From positions 24,659,272 to 24,723,271 of the forward strand of contig NC_081405.1 in NCBI RefSeq assembly GCF_030272615.1: 64,000 bases of DNA. Direction: 5' to 3'. The translations under genes were made by a program, and so were the position numbers. The notes below the pieces were generated by a model that was given only the letters and a program-made list of their open reading frames with translations, ran no database searches and was not told where the DNA came from. Numbering within the stretch: position 1 is the stretch's first letter; every line of letters starts with the position of its first letter. Shown piece after piece: positions 12,773 through 24,488 of this stretch. The DNA comes from Cryptomeria japonica. Taxonomy: Eukaryota; Streptophyta; Pinopsida; Cupressales; Cupressaceae.

Positions 12773-13319
12773 TACTCCTATTATACTCACATGTGAATAC
12801 AAAAACATGTCAATAGTTTATGACACTTAAATGAATGAAAAGCAAAAATAATATTTTATTATTATTTTTTAATTTAATTTAATTTATTTTCTCCTTCCAT
12901 ACAATCAATTAACTCATTTTTTATTATTTAGTATTAATTATATCTTCACTTCCACCTCTAGTTACCACTTACTCCAATTTTAATTGATCAATCAATTTGT
13001 CTATCTTCGTCATTCAATCAATTAACTTTGTAATTATATCAACTTAATATTATTAAATATGGAGGATTGAAAGTGTCCCTACATAAAGTCAATTTTTTTC
13101 TCAAAAATAAGAATAAGAAAAAATATAAAATAATAATATAATAATATAATCATATCTCGATTATAATTTAATATTATAATATTTTTTTAAGTGAAATAAT
13201 GAACAAATATAATATAATGTAATTCTTCTCTATTTAAAACCGATTTTAGAAAAAGTCTAATAGAATTTTAAGAGAAAAAAAAAAGGAAATATGGGAGAGA
13301 GAGTATTCGCCATGAACAT

Positions 13320-13428
13320 GCAATGACCATTAAGGAATGAACATGCAATCACCATTACTGAAGAAAGACTAGTTGCATGACCATTAAGGAATGAACATGC
13401 AATCACCATTACTGAAGAAAGACGAGTA
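13320..13428 (+). repeat. 54-bp direct tandem duplication
   Basis: Two near-identical units begin GACCATTAAGGAATGAACAT at about 13324 and 13378 and run through CACCATTACTGAAGAAAGAC. They lie just upstream of the presumed promoter of the CASP-like gene. The small number of differences points to a recent duplication. Confidence 0.85.
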
Positions 13429-13484
13429 GACATTTCAAGAATCGAGCTTTTGAGAAATGATTCTCCTCATGCATGGATTGCATT

Positions 13485-13604
13485 GTTTTCCATCGGCTTT
13501 ATAATGAAAGGAATCGCTTCATCTACTACTTTTTTTCTTGCCTCACAAAATTGGAGGAGTCATACGAGGGAGAAGTAAAAACTGAGGATCTAAGCTCTTT
13601 TCTG
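13485..13604 (+). promoter_or_regulatory. Possible promoter and non-coding first exon of the CASP-like gene
   Basis: A TATA-like CTTTATAATG lies near 13498-13507. About 100 bp further is a good splice donor, TTCTG/GTATGT, with GT at 13605-13606. A matching acceptor, TTACATGTTGCAG, ends at 15639, eleven bases before the ATG. This suggests a 5' untranslated exon and an intron of about 2.0 kb. It is an inference from signals only. Confidence 0.35.
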
Positions 13605-15649
13605 GTATGTTTTCTTTCACAGTCGACACTCTCTTCTCTGTGATCTAATCTTAATTTGCTCTTTTGGGTGATCTGAAAACTGTCAAGCAATGCGTAATTC
13701 ATGCGCATATCATAAGGATAAATTGTTCAATCTTTTGTTCATTGTGAGATGTCGATCTGTTACCCGTCTAACAAGCTTTCTTGATACATTCACATTTTAC
13801 ATGTTTTTCATTGAACAGCTTAAATTATATATATTAAGTTTACGTTTTTTAACTTAAAAGTGTTAAATGTTCAGAACTGTCTGACATTCTGTAAGCTTAA
13901 TATGTTGCTGAGTGTGTGTGATTTAAGATTGGCTACTTTTCATAGTTTCACTACCTCCCGATCACATAGTACTTAATGGAAAATTGGAATAGAAGATATA
14001 TTTGTAAGTTGCTGTTTATGGATTTGACTCTGTGAGTTTTTAAATAATGTTTCGGATCACACTCTGTGATCTATCGTCAGAATACAAGATAGGTAGGAGC
14101 ATAAAGATCAATGATGATGGATCACTGAAAAAAAATCTCTCACACAATCAAATTCAAAAATAGTAACTTACATCTCTATGAATTGTGGAAATCTGATATC
14201 AACTTACTCATCTTTGAAACCCATTCGATTGGTTAGTAACCAATATGATGCCTGTTGAGATCATAATTTGCTTAGTGTGTTACTAGCAGCCCTGTTCCTA
14301 CCAAGGGATTTCTCACTTCTCTTTTCAATTGTTAGAATGATTTTTTTTTTTTATATAGTTGTAATTTCAAGAATCAAGATGTTAAAGGGGTCATTTCTTT
14401 GGTTTTTTTCAATTTATAACATTTTTGTATCCTTTGTAGAGATGGGTATTCCGTGTATTGATTCTTGACATATTTGTTTCTTATCCTAATAATTTTTCTT
14501 CAGTTTTGGAGGGAGAGGGGCATCTTAGTTATCCTATTAGAAGCAATTGTAAAGTTGTTTTCTTTTGGTTTCTTCAGTCTCTTTCCTTAAGCTACAAAAA
14601 GAGCACTATAAAGTATATAATCTATTAATGAGGGATGCTAGATTTCTAGATGCTCTAATGATGATGGTTTATTGAAATGGTATCATTAGAATCATGACTT
14701 TTGGATCATTCTCTGAAGGATGAGAAACTGGGGATGTTTAGGTTGCACCCAACCCTAAGCCACCTGTCATTAAATTCATACATATGGTAGACACAATAAG
14801 GATCATAAAAAACTATTCTTTAGCAATTACTAGCATTTTTTAATCATTTGAAATTTGATTTAGTCTTCCTTGCCTTTCTGCATAACTGACAACTATTGAG
14901 TCTAATGTGTTGTTCTTTTGGATTCAATTCCATAGCATTTATTTGCATCAATGTTTTGGATCGCACTTCATGATCCATCATTAAGATGAGATAATTATAG
15001 AAATTTAAAATGGATAAAATTGCAAACCAAGATAGATTAAAATGGGGGAAGGGGGATTGAGGAACACTAATTTGAGTAAAATTTTAGTTGTAGTTTAAAA
15101 TAGATGAAACTATTGATTTATTTAATATGTACCTTGTGTAGCACAATGGAAAATTTTCTGGAAGTCAAGTGCTATAATTCATGAATTTTATTGCAATCAA
15201 CTTGACTACCTAAATCAAATATCTTCTAATTAAGAGTTTTTGATTTGTTTCCAAGGCATAGTTTCATGTTCTTGTCAAACAAAGAAGCTCAGTTTTATTG
15301 TTTGAAGCTTTTGGGTTTTCATATTCTTGCATGATAGATGAATATTAGTCATGATAAATAGTAGAGAGTTCCTCAATCCTTGCCCCACTAGGATTAGTTG
15401 TAGTGCTCCATCAAATATGAACAAGCGAGAAAGGGGAATTTGAGTTTACACTTTCTTTTTCTTATGTAGATCGTTAAATACTCGATCTTTTAATGTTAGA
15501 TTTGTGAAATTAATTTTTTTAAATTATATTTACAAAAATTATTGACTTTTTATTGATCTAAAACATCATCTTTTAGCTCACTTTGTATTGCTTATTAATA
15601 TTTTTATTATAATTTCTATCTTCTATTTACATGTTGCAGGGTAGTTGAG

Positions 15650-16407
15650 ATGGGTAAGCGAATTTTGGACAAGGGAACAAAAAGAATAATGATAATAGAA
15701 CTAATATTAAGGGCTTTTATTTTGATTTTTACAATATTTGGGATGAGTCGTGCAATAACTATAAAGGAAACGAAGGAAATATTTGGCATCCAAAAAGAAG
15801 CTACATTCAAGCAAATCAAAGCTTTCACGTAAGTACTATATTTTAGTGAACAATATCATATACTTGGTTTGTTCATTGTGTCACTTGTTCTAAATCTTTG
15901 CAGATTCTTGGTTGTTGCCAATGGAATTTTAAGTTGTTATTCTCTTATTCAACTTATGAGAACAGCTCTGAGCATTTATTTTAAAACTCCATTGCTAAAC
16001 AAGGCATTTGCAAGCATTATTTTTACTTGTGATGAGGTACACCTATTAAATCATTTAAGTTTTAATATAGTATTCTTAAAGATCATTTAATTTAAATTAG
16101 TTTTCTAAGTAGATATATTTTTATATTTTTATTTTAGTGATATAAGTTTTTTTGTTTTTTTCAGGTTATCACTTATTTGAATTTTGCAGCGGCAATAGCA
16201 TCTATAGAGTCTGCATATATAGCAAAGGAAGGAGAAGATGATTTTCAATGGTTCAAAGTATGCTTCTTTTTCGGAAGATTTTGCAATCAAATAGGAATGG
16301 TTCTTGTGAGTTCCTTCATAGAAATTTTGTGTATGGTAATTGTGTCTTTGATATCTTCATATAATCTTTTTCGATTATATAAACTCAAGGCTAGATCAAA
16401 TTGTTGA
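15650..16407 (+). CDS. CASP-like membrane protein, three coding exons, apparently intact
   Basis: Exons 15650-15828, 15904-16036 and 16165-16407 join to 184 residues. Splice sites are canonical (CAC/GTAAGT, TTTGCAG/A, GAG/GTACAC, TTTTCAG/G) and all phases fit. The protein has four membrane segments (about residues 12-34, 61-79, 94-121 and 147-172). It shows the marks of the CASP-like (DUF588/MARVEL-like) family: Arg21 in the first segment (ELILRAF), the FLVVANGILSCYSL block at the start of the second, Asp103 at the start of the third (TCDEVITYL), and the Cys-containing loop FGRFCNQIG before the fourth. Length is normal for the family. Relatives form plasma-membrane domains and, in the founder CASPs, guide Casparian strip formation in the endodermis; which CASP-like subfamily this is cannot be told here. 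Introns are short (75 and 128 bp), unlike the repeat-rich surroundings. The acceptor at 15639 implies a spliced 5' leader. No clear AATAAA was found downstream. Confidence 0.9.
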
Positions 16408-18100
16408 TGTCTTGAGATAATATTTATGAATATCTGTTTAATCGAGACCATTATATTCTATATTGTTTATTTTTCACTTTTAAATAGTTGTAAAGTAGTT
16501 TACACACATTTAAAGAATGAATTTATCACTGGTTTTGTTATGTGTATCAATGTGGTGATGAATCTTAACTTCTTCTCTAGGATAATTATTATTATTATCT
16601 ATTCGACCAAGTTGCTTTACTTTTAAAAAAAACTTCTTTTAAATATGAAGAAAAATAATGCTTCCTCAACACTAAGAGGGATTTAATGTCTAAATGTTGA
16701 TTAAATTATAATTAGATCTAATGAGATTATATTTAAATAGAAGACTAAGTTATGAGTAATTGAGTTTGAGAAATGAAAATAATTAAGGAACTTGTCTAAT
16801 TTTCAATGTGAGGTGAGTCTTGATCTTGTTGATAGAATAATACATTGTGATAGAAGAATTAAAACTAAGGTATGGTATAAGGAGACTATGACATAGATGC
16901 TCTAAAAATTTATTCCTTGGGAGATAATTGTGTCCTTGATCGAATAGTAGATGAGATCACCCATGCAACTTAGTTTAACTAGTGTGATATTCATGGCTAA
17001 TGTGACCTCTTGAAATGTGATTCCTTTGGATTACATATTTGATGAGTAAGAGGTTGTGTGTTAAGATCACAGTGGGGCTTTCTATGGCTAAAAAGGAAGA
17101 CTAATGACTTTTTTTAATAACATTCAATATCTATTGCTAATATACAAACATTGAAAAAATATCAAGTAAAGATGTAAATACTAATGTAATTCTAACTAAA
17201 ATGTTATAAACACAAAAATATGATGTGAATGTGTGATATATGTTTATCCTAAATGAACTAGGAAAAAAATCCTTAAATACAAATCCTAGGCACAAAAATT
17301 TAACACTTTTTGACATCCAAGATAATGGAATAATTATTATATTATGGGAAATTCAATCATGGGAGTGTAAAACTTAAATTTAAATAAGGAAAACTAGGCC
17401 ATGAGTGTAGATTAGTCTAGGGTACAAGTCCTACGGGATTACATCAACCATAATCAAGGTAATGGATAAGTCAATATTGAGTGATAAGTTTAGGGATAGA
17501 GTTAGTTTGTGTGCTAAATGAGTAAAATTGAGCGTAAAGAACATACATTTACAACATGGGTGGAAAGTAGTATAAACTAGAGGTGTAAAGCTCAAAGGTA
17601 TGCAATATTATCCTTTATATTTGTAGTGTGTTCTACACCTTGCATAAGAATGCAATATTCTTATTTTATTGTGGTGCATCTTAGGATGTGTATACGACAA
17701 TAAGATAGACATTCTTGGGAATAGTTGTAGGTTATATGGGATATCAAACATGTATTTGATCATGGGGGTCATGGTATAGTGAGTAGATAGTTTTAGGTTC
17801 ATAGTTTATGTAAGACCACGTGATGGTTTTGTGCAAGCTTGTTCTATAAAAGCAAGAAAACATGGGTACTAGTATGAGTATGCAATGGAGAGAATCTCAA
17901 AGAGATTGGATGTGTGGGGTAGGATCATGAGGAAGGCACAAAGTTGAATGTGTGGATTTCATATGCTTTTGGATTGAACACTGGTGCAGGAGCACCCTTC
18001 TAAGGTCTTCCTCCTTTTGATTTTTGTTGGAATTTTGCTTCTTTAAGAAGCCATGTAAATGTAATAAGAGCCAAGAGCTCATTGGTCTTGTTTAGGTCGT
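16408..18100. other. Intergenic, AT-rich, no gene seen
   Basis: 3' flank of the CASP-like gene, then AT-rich DNA with short frames only. The boundary with the LTR-like sequence to the right is not resolved. Confidence 0.5.
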
Positions 18101-18260
18101 AGTTTAGGTCCTAGGTTCACAAGTCTAGGTTAATTTTTCTTGTGGAGTAGAGGGTATGTGTGCCATTGATGAGTTTGGGGTCCTTTTAGCATGGTTGTGT
18201 CCATAAGATAGCCCAATGTAGGCCCAAAAGTCAAGAAAAGCAACATAGCAAAAGTTGCTC

Positions 18261-18302
18261 AAAAGTTGCATGACAACTTTTCAAAGTTGTCATGCAACTT
18301 TT
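18261..18302. repeat. Perfect 20-bp palindrome with 2-base loop
   Basis: The arm at 18261-18280 (aaaagttgcatgacaacttt) is followed by TC and then its exact reverse complement at 18283-18302. A partial extra copy, AAAAGTTGCT, lies immediately before. Confidence 0.95.
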
Positions 18303-18672
18303 CTACCTAATAGGTAATAACCTTAGCTTGGCAAGGAGAACCCTAACATTGGCACAAAAACTAAGAAAAAGACATTATATATTGTTGCAAACCCTAAAAT
18401 GAGGGGTTGGATGTCAGATTGTACGGCCCAAGGAAAAAGACCTTGACTGTGACTGTGTTTTTGTTGCCAGTCGGCACAAATGGAGCATTAACAGGTTGAC
18501 AATGGATTGTTTTGCAAACTAAATGGTGTTGAAAGTCTTGCATTATGTTTATACTTTCATTTTGAGCACTTAGGTTAGGTTTATTGTGCAGGTTTTGGGT
18601 GTTTTGTAAATATTTTGTGAAGTTACTCTTTCATTGTCCAGTTTTAGACTAATTTGTGTAAATGGGTTGACA

Positions 18673-18721
18673 ACTCCTATCCCCATTGTGGAAAAACCAT
18701 GAAAACATGGGGAATAGGAGT
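18673..18721. repeat. Imperfect hairpin
   Basis: ACTCCTATCCCCAT at 18673-18686 pairs with ATGGGGAATAGGAGT at 18707-18721, with one bulged base and a 20-base loop. It lies within the probable LTR. Confidence 0.8.
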
Positions 18722-19815
18722 GCAGACTCTGTACAGTACCTTAGAGGAAGTAGGGCCCTTGAAGATGTAGGAAAGCCTTTCAAACACCCACTCGTAGGCG
18801 AGACTAGACTGTGCCTGACTAGGAAGGGTTGAGGTTGCAGAGGTCCATGAGAGCAAGGTAGGACAAGGAAGGAGGCACCCTTTGGAGGAGTTGTAGAGGG
18901 GTGTGTGGAACACCATTGGTGAGAAGGAGGAGCTTCCACCAATCCAGATAAGGTGGTAAAGACAACAAACCATCACTGTGACCCTGGCAGGCCTAAAAAA
19001 CCCTCATATAAACCCCTCAAAAACCCCTAAATTCACCTAGGGCAATGTACGGACACTTGGAGGCCCAAAACTAGGAAACTATTTGAGCCTTTTCCAAATG
19101 AATAGCAATCCCTTTGGGAAGTTTTAGAAGTTTGATCATCATTTGCAAGAGGGAGCCCTAACAGTTCGTAGTGGAGGCCTAATTGGGCACATTCCTTGTA
19201 GCCCTATTTTGTAGGAAAGAAGCAAAATAATGAGATCGGTAACAAATAGGAAGGTCAAAACCTCTTGTGGGCACATGAATGGATGGAAAACTATGTCAAA
19301 GACCTATACTACCCTTGCTAGGACCTAAGAAGGTTTAGGAGGAGCTAAACCCTTATTAGCCTATGTGAGGGTTTTGAAGCTTGTGAGTAGGTGTGACCTT
19401 GGAAAAAGTATCACAGGTTGTTGGTGGGTGGATTGTGCAAGGTCAGGGGATTCCTCAAGCAAGGGAAGTCCTAGAGGCCATAGGGTGTGGTTTGAACACT
19501 TGGTGATCCAAGGAAAGGATCAAGGAGCATAGACTAGGCTAGTCTATCCTATATCCATTCCATCAAACACATGTGCAAGTAGATTGTTTAATGTTATTAA
19601 AATTCTACAGGCGTATTGTAATCTTATTTTGAGATAATATATTAATTTTATATAATAATTGAAAGGCTCAATTTTCCCCAAAAAGAGTTTTTATAGATTA
19701 CATCTAGTGTTATCTTATGTTAATCCATTGTTATTCTTTTGCATAATATTTTACCATAATTTTTCTAATAAAGATTTTGTAGAATTAGCAATTATGCCTT
19801 GAAATTTTTAATATT

Positions 19816-19827
19816 TGATATCAGAGC
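19816..19827 (+). other. Primer binding site (initiator tRNA-Met type)
   Basis: TGATATCAGAGC matches the consensus TGGTATCAGAGC at 11 of 12 positions. It is plus-strand and marks the 3' edge of a 5' LTR. The sequence after it (19828-20097, continuing beyond the LINE-like insert at 21135) shows no recognisable gag or pol. Confidence 0.7.
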
Positions 19828-20110
19828 TTGGTTTGAGATTGTAGGAGAGGATGTCTTCCTTATAGATTCAACCTTTTGTTTGAATAGAAACTATACATAG
19901 GTGAATTTGGGGTTTTATTGAAAATGATGACCAATATCACAAGATATCAAATGTGTGGGTATTTTTTGCAAGTTTACTACTACAATTTGCATGCTTGGAG
20001 CTCTTTGGTTTGATGTTTGTTTTCAACTCTAGAATGCCATAAAAATTTCATTTGGATCTAAGTATTTTTTTCAGATCTATGGTAATGCTACATTGTTGGA
20101 TCTAAGGTTA

Positions 20111-21121
20111 GTTTTTAATTAGGATAAACAAGTTTTGAGGGGACCTAAAACCCCTTACAACATGTTTTGAAGGGACCCAAATCCCTCCGATTTTACCAGG
20201 ATCCAAAACCCAGAACAGACAACTGCTAAAACTACATCAAAGATAACCAGCAGTCTAAAACCAGCCTATCAACAAAGATATAATAACGAAACCTAGCTGA
20301 AAGAGGAAGAGGCCTAAGCCTTTCACTAACATAAGGGTTTTATCAAGGCTCCCACAACCTGAACCACACCAAACCAAAATTAGTCCTAACCAAAAATAAG
20401 AACTGGCCAAACTAGGCCTTTGAAAACTTTCAGTATCCAGTCTATCCCTAGCAGGAACAAGAGACATAGGGTTTTTCCAAGCTCCCTCAACCTTGTGAAT
20501 GGGTTTTAAAAGACTCCCACAACTAGAAGTAGGGTTTTTTTGGGTTCCCTCAACCATGAACATGGGTTTTGCAAGGATCCCACAACCTGAAACAATGGGT
20601 TTTTGGAAGGCTCCCAAAACCTTGAAACTGAAAAAGAACATAACAAAATACAAAATACCCTCCAAAATATCCACCTCTATAGGAGATAAATATGAGAGGT
20701 CAAGTGAAAGAGTGAGCTCTGTTCCCAAAACACCATGAAATAGGGTACCAACAGCCTTCCTGAGCAACACTTAGAAGAACAAATCCTCCACTCCCTCCAC
20801 CTCAATAGGAAAGAAAGGAGAAAAAACCATTGAAAGCCCCATCTCATCCCTGAGAAAACCAAGAAACAACACACCAACCACTCCTCGAAAGCATTTCCCA
20901 GCATCATCCGCAGCAAGTATCTTCACCTCAATAGAAGACATGTCATTTCTAGCACCATCCATCTTCACCTCTAGAGAAGATAGCGCCACCTCCATAGGTA
21001 AAGCCAGAGCGGACCAAAAATGTTGAAGATGGAGCTGAAAAATAAACGAGAAGCCAACCAAAGGGCTAAAAAAGATAGGAACATACAAAATAGCCCTTAG
21101 AGACAAAGGTTAGTTAAGATA
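20111..21121 (-). mobile_element. LINE-like 5'-truncated insertion with 13-bp target duplication
   Basis: The insert is bounded by identical GGATCTAAGGTTA at 20098-20110 and 21122-21134. A duplication of that length fits target-primed insertion by a LINE. Read on the minus strand its end is the A-rich CCTAATTAAAAAC. No endonuclease or reverse transcriptase is visible, so only the 3' part is present. It contains the tandem repeat at 20467-20630. The 171-codon frame at 20255-20770 (minus) runs through that repeat and is probably not a gene. Confidence 0.55.
20467..20630. repeat. Imperfect tandem repeat, unit about 32 bp, five copies
   Basis: Units begin GGGTTTT and continue AAGGCTCCCACAACCTTGAA-like, at about 20467, 20502, 20532, 20564 and 20598. 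A separate copy lies at about 20334. On the minus strand they give repeating Lys-Pro and Gly-Cys-Gly-containing peptide text. Confidence 0.75.
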
Positions 21122-21134
21122 GGATCTAAGGTTA

Positions 21135-23202
21135 CCTAACATATGTGTATGGCATTCATATTTGTGAGTTTTTTAGGTTCATGCTTTGGCATCATTTTGG
21201 TGCGTGGCATTGAGTGTGGTGCTACCAAATTTATGGGTGTATATATCAGCAACATAAGCTGCTATTGCTAATTATCAAATGAAAAAAAAGCTCCTATTCC
21301 AAGTTGTTTATGCTTAATCATGGAAGGGTGGAGTTGTATAGTCTTTGTGCCTAGCATTACAAGCATGAGAAGATTGGTTAAATATTTGTTGAAAGGCTTG
21401 CCACAAAGGAGAAATATGAGTTCTCATATCTATGTGAGGATGGCAGGAAACTGAAAAAATATTCAACTACCATTGATAACAACCTAGGCATAATTTTCTA
21501 TTGAAGGAGGTCACAGTCCTAAATAATGGAGGCAATGTAGGATAAAAGTCCTTCTTACTGTCAAAAGTTTTGTATAGACTAAGTTTTTATAAAGGGCTTC
21601 AAGTTTTTAAAGATTATTTTTTAATTCTAGAAAAAGTAATGGCATAATCTTTATATTATAAGCTTTTGGACTCTTTTTTTATAGTTTTTTAATTAAATCA
21701 TGAATTTAATTTTTATTATTAGCTCTTTAAGGTGGACATCTCTTCCTTTTTAAAAATATGGTCACATAGGAGAACGCTTGTGAGTGGATGTTGTTCTTCC
21801 TCTAATCATGTGGGTACAAAATAAAAAAATTCAACTATTGGTTTACTAAATAACTTCTAAGGGCTTAACAAATTTGCTTGATTATTTGTATTGGAGGTAA
21901 ATTTTTAGAGAGTGATATTTGATTGTTTCTAGAGTTTTCCGATAATTTTTTTTAAAGAGCATCTTTTTTTAAGAATGAGTTTTCATGCTTCCTAATATAC
22001 TTGTATAGTTATTTTTAGCAAGTGATGAATTTAATGCAAATAAGTTGTGGAAGAACATAAATATGTACTTTGTTCACTTAACATTTTTACAACATCAACT
22101 TGTTGAGTATTAGGTTACTAAAATATTAATTATTATTTTACAAGTTAGTGTCAAATCATATATAATAATGATTTGGGGTTTGACTAGTAGAAAATTTAGA
22201 TGTTAATATTTGGTTGTTCTATTTTACATGATTACTAATTAATGTATTGTAGAACTTATATGTTACATTATTTTAGATCTGTGCGTTGTATAGTTTTGTA
22301 GGTTGTCTATACTTGGAAATTACATGGATAACTCAAATGTGGTTTGTTTATCTCCACAAATATTTTAGTTTTGATATGGATTTTGTTGGTTGGCCTTTTT
22401 TGGTCACTTAATGGAGGTATGTTTTTTACTATGAGGCAAAGATTGGTGTTTGGAGTTATTACATGTTTTCATTTTAAGGCTTGTAGCTATTGACTATGGT
22501 GGCATGAGAGGATTTGGATCATAATTTAGTGAGAGATTTATGTAGTTGCATAGTCAATTTTATCATCTTGGTTGGAGATTAAAGTTATACTTTAGGAGTT
22601 GCTAGTGTTGTAATTGTGGTCTTTGATTATGTAAGGGCCATGGGAGATTCTTATCATGATTCCATGAGTAACTTGGTATCACATTTAGTAGGAGTTTTGG
22701 TAGTGATATAGATTTGTCAATTTGATCTAGATAATCCTTATTTTAAAGGATAGGCATTATTGTGTCATGGTAGACTCTTTATTACTATTTGAATCTTTGA
22801 TGACATAGATGCTCTTGGGATCAAATATGTTTGTTGGGAAAATGATCTCTTATTGAAATGTAAATCATCATGTCATGGTGAGTTCTTAGATTTTGTAATG
22901 ATCATGTAGTGTCATAGCTTTAATTTGTACCATGATATAATCACTTGTTTATGTGTTTAAATTTTGATGTGAATACTCTGGTCACTATGTTGATTAATGA
23001 ATATGGTAGTTAATCATGTTAGTGATGACCTACATTTATTATCATGCTCAAATTAGCTAAGTTTGAATGTCATTTTTATAGTAGATATTAATATTGCAAA
23101 TAATATGATTATATTTCAAATTTTGAGAAAGGACTAACTATAGATTTTTTGCCATATAAGTTTAGACTATTATTTGGGAAGGGAGAGAGAGGGGGGGGGT
23201 GA
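21135..23202. other. Intergenic, AT-rich, probably old internal retroelement sequence
   Basis: Continuation of the sequence interrupted by the LINE-like insert. No gene or clear repeat recognised. A G-rich run lies near 23185-23199, just before the outer element of the nest. Confidence 0.45.
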
Positions 23203-23207
23203 TAAGT

Positions 23208-24426
23208 TGTAGAGGAGGGGTTTTGTCATGTCTAAGATGATGAATCTCAGAGTACAAATCGATCTGTCACTACCTCACTCAAACTGGTGCTAAGGATGAG
23301 CTAGGGGATAAAAATGAAAAACTAAGCTAATAGACTACGGATGAGACTCCTAGACGACTCTATTGAGTCTATGTCCTCGAGATGAGTGCGCAGATCTGGG
23401 ACACCAACATGGCGCACTGTAGTCTAGTACTAACAGAACATAAAAACCATACATGGGTAGTAGATATAATAATATTAAATAAACATGGAAAGACAAAAAG
23501 ATAAGCTAATAACATAGAATGAGAAATATTAGAATGGCTTGAGATGAGGGAAAAGAAGGAAGCTCACAACTAGTCCATGATTAAATCCTCCCGCTAAATG
23601 ATCTCCTTCCTATGATTATAAACATGCACACAAGCAAGAAGGAAAATGTTGGGGGTTGTGTTTTGGAGTATGTCTTAGTTAGACCCTCATTTTTGGTGTT
23701 TCCACCTTCACAGACAACCCAGATAGATAGATAGATCAAAAGATAAATAGCTAGAATGATAAAATGATTAAACAAATAGGGGATGTGATAAATTCCAAGA
23801 TGCTCAAAGATGAGATAGATAGAATGATATAAAGTTATTACCAAAGAGGCTTGAGAAAGCCAAGAGAAGTCGCAAAAGTTTATTGTGAGAGCTTGAGAGT
23901 GTTGTAGAAAAATAGAGATTGTTGTAGCAAGTGAGAGAACAAGAGAAAGCTATGAGAGCCAAGAGAACCAGAGAGAATTCATAGAGGAACAAGAGATCTT
24001 GAAAGGAGAGAAAATATAGATTTAAAAAGAGAGAAGAGGATGGAAAAGAAGAGGTTGGCAAGCCATCTAGAAGATTCCAAGCCGTTTCCACCGACCAAGA
24101 TAGGTGACAAGTGTCGGAATGCATAGAACCTACATTTGAACATTAAGATGTCGCAAGACGAATGCGCGACGTGCAAACATCCAGGTGGCATGCTAATGTC
24201 CAATAAAATCATGCTCAAAAATGACAAGTGACAAGAGAAACACACAGCTAACAAGAAACAGAAGCAGGAGGATAGCTGCTGAAAGGGTGTCTTGAGCATC
24301 CTGAGAGGGAAAAGGTTGATGCAAGGGCTAAAACTAGCCTACTGAGGTGCTAGGGGAATGGAAACCAAAGTGGTTACAAAAGATGTAGGTCAAATTACAA
24401 TGGAGTATGCAACTTTTGACACTGCT
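23208..24426 (-). repeat. 3' LTR of outer element
   Basis: It aligns throughout with 37791-38999. It is preceded on the minus strand by a purine-rich tract and contains an AGATAGATAGAT microsatellite near 23722-23735. Confidence 0.9.
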
Positions 24427-24441
24427 TTTGCCCCCACTTTA
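24427..24441 (-). other. Polypurine tract of outer element
   Basis: On the minus strand TAAAGTGGGGGCAAA directly precedes the LTR, the expected place for second-strand priming. Confidence 0.75.
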
Positions 24442-24488
24442 GCGGGCTTATGAATGAACATGAAAATGCACACTAAAGGAAATCTACT

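Larger units (their letters stand above)
18100..19815 (+). mobile_element. Probable LTR preceding a primer binding site; start unresolved
   Basis: The stretch ends directly before an initiator-tRNA-type primer site at 19816 and contains CTCAATTTTCCCCAAAAAG about 140 bp before it, comparable with the U5 text of other plant LTRs. It holds two hairpins (18261-18302 and 18673-18721). The overlapping open frames at 18649-18976 are shadows in this non-coding repeat. The left boundary and a second LTR were not found; it is old or truncated. Confidence 0.5.

Noticed and set aside
14268-14468. 66-codon hydrophobic frame before the CASP-like gene
   Set aside because: It lies inside the presumed leader intron; hydrophobicity comes from T-rich sequence.
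18649-18976. Two overlapping minus-strand frames of about 98 codons
   Set aside because: They overlap each other in different frames and cover a hairpin within a probable LTR.
20255-20770. 171-codon minus-strand frame considered as a gene
   Set aside because: It runs through an imperfect 32-bp tandem repeat inside a LINE-like insert; peptide text is repetitive and overlaps other frames.
23203-24421. Outer LTR first delimited to end at GACA (24421 and 38999)
   Set aside because: With that end no target duplication matches; extending by five bases to CTACA gives the exact TAAGT duplication at 23203-23207 and 39005-39009.
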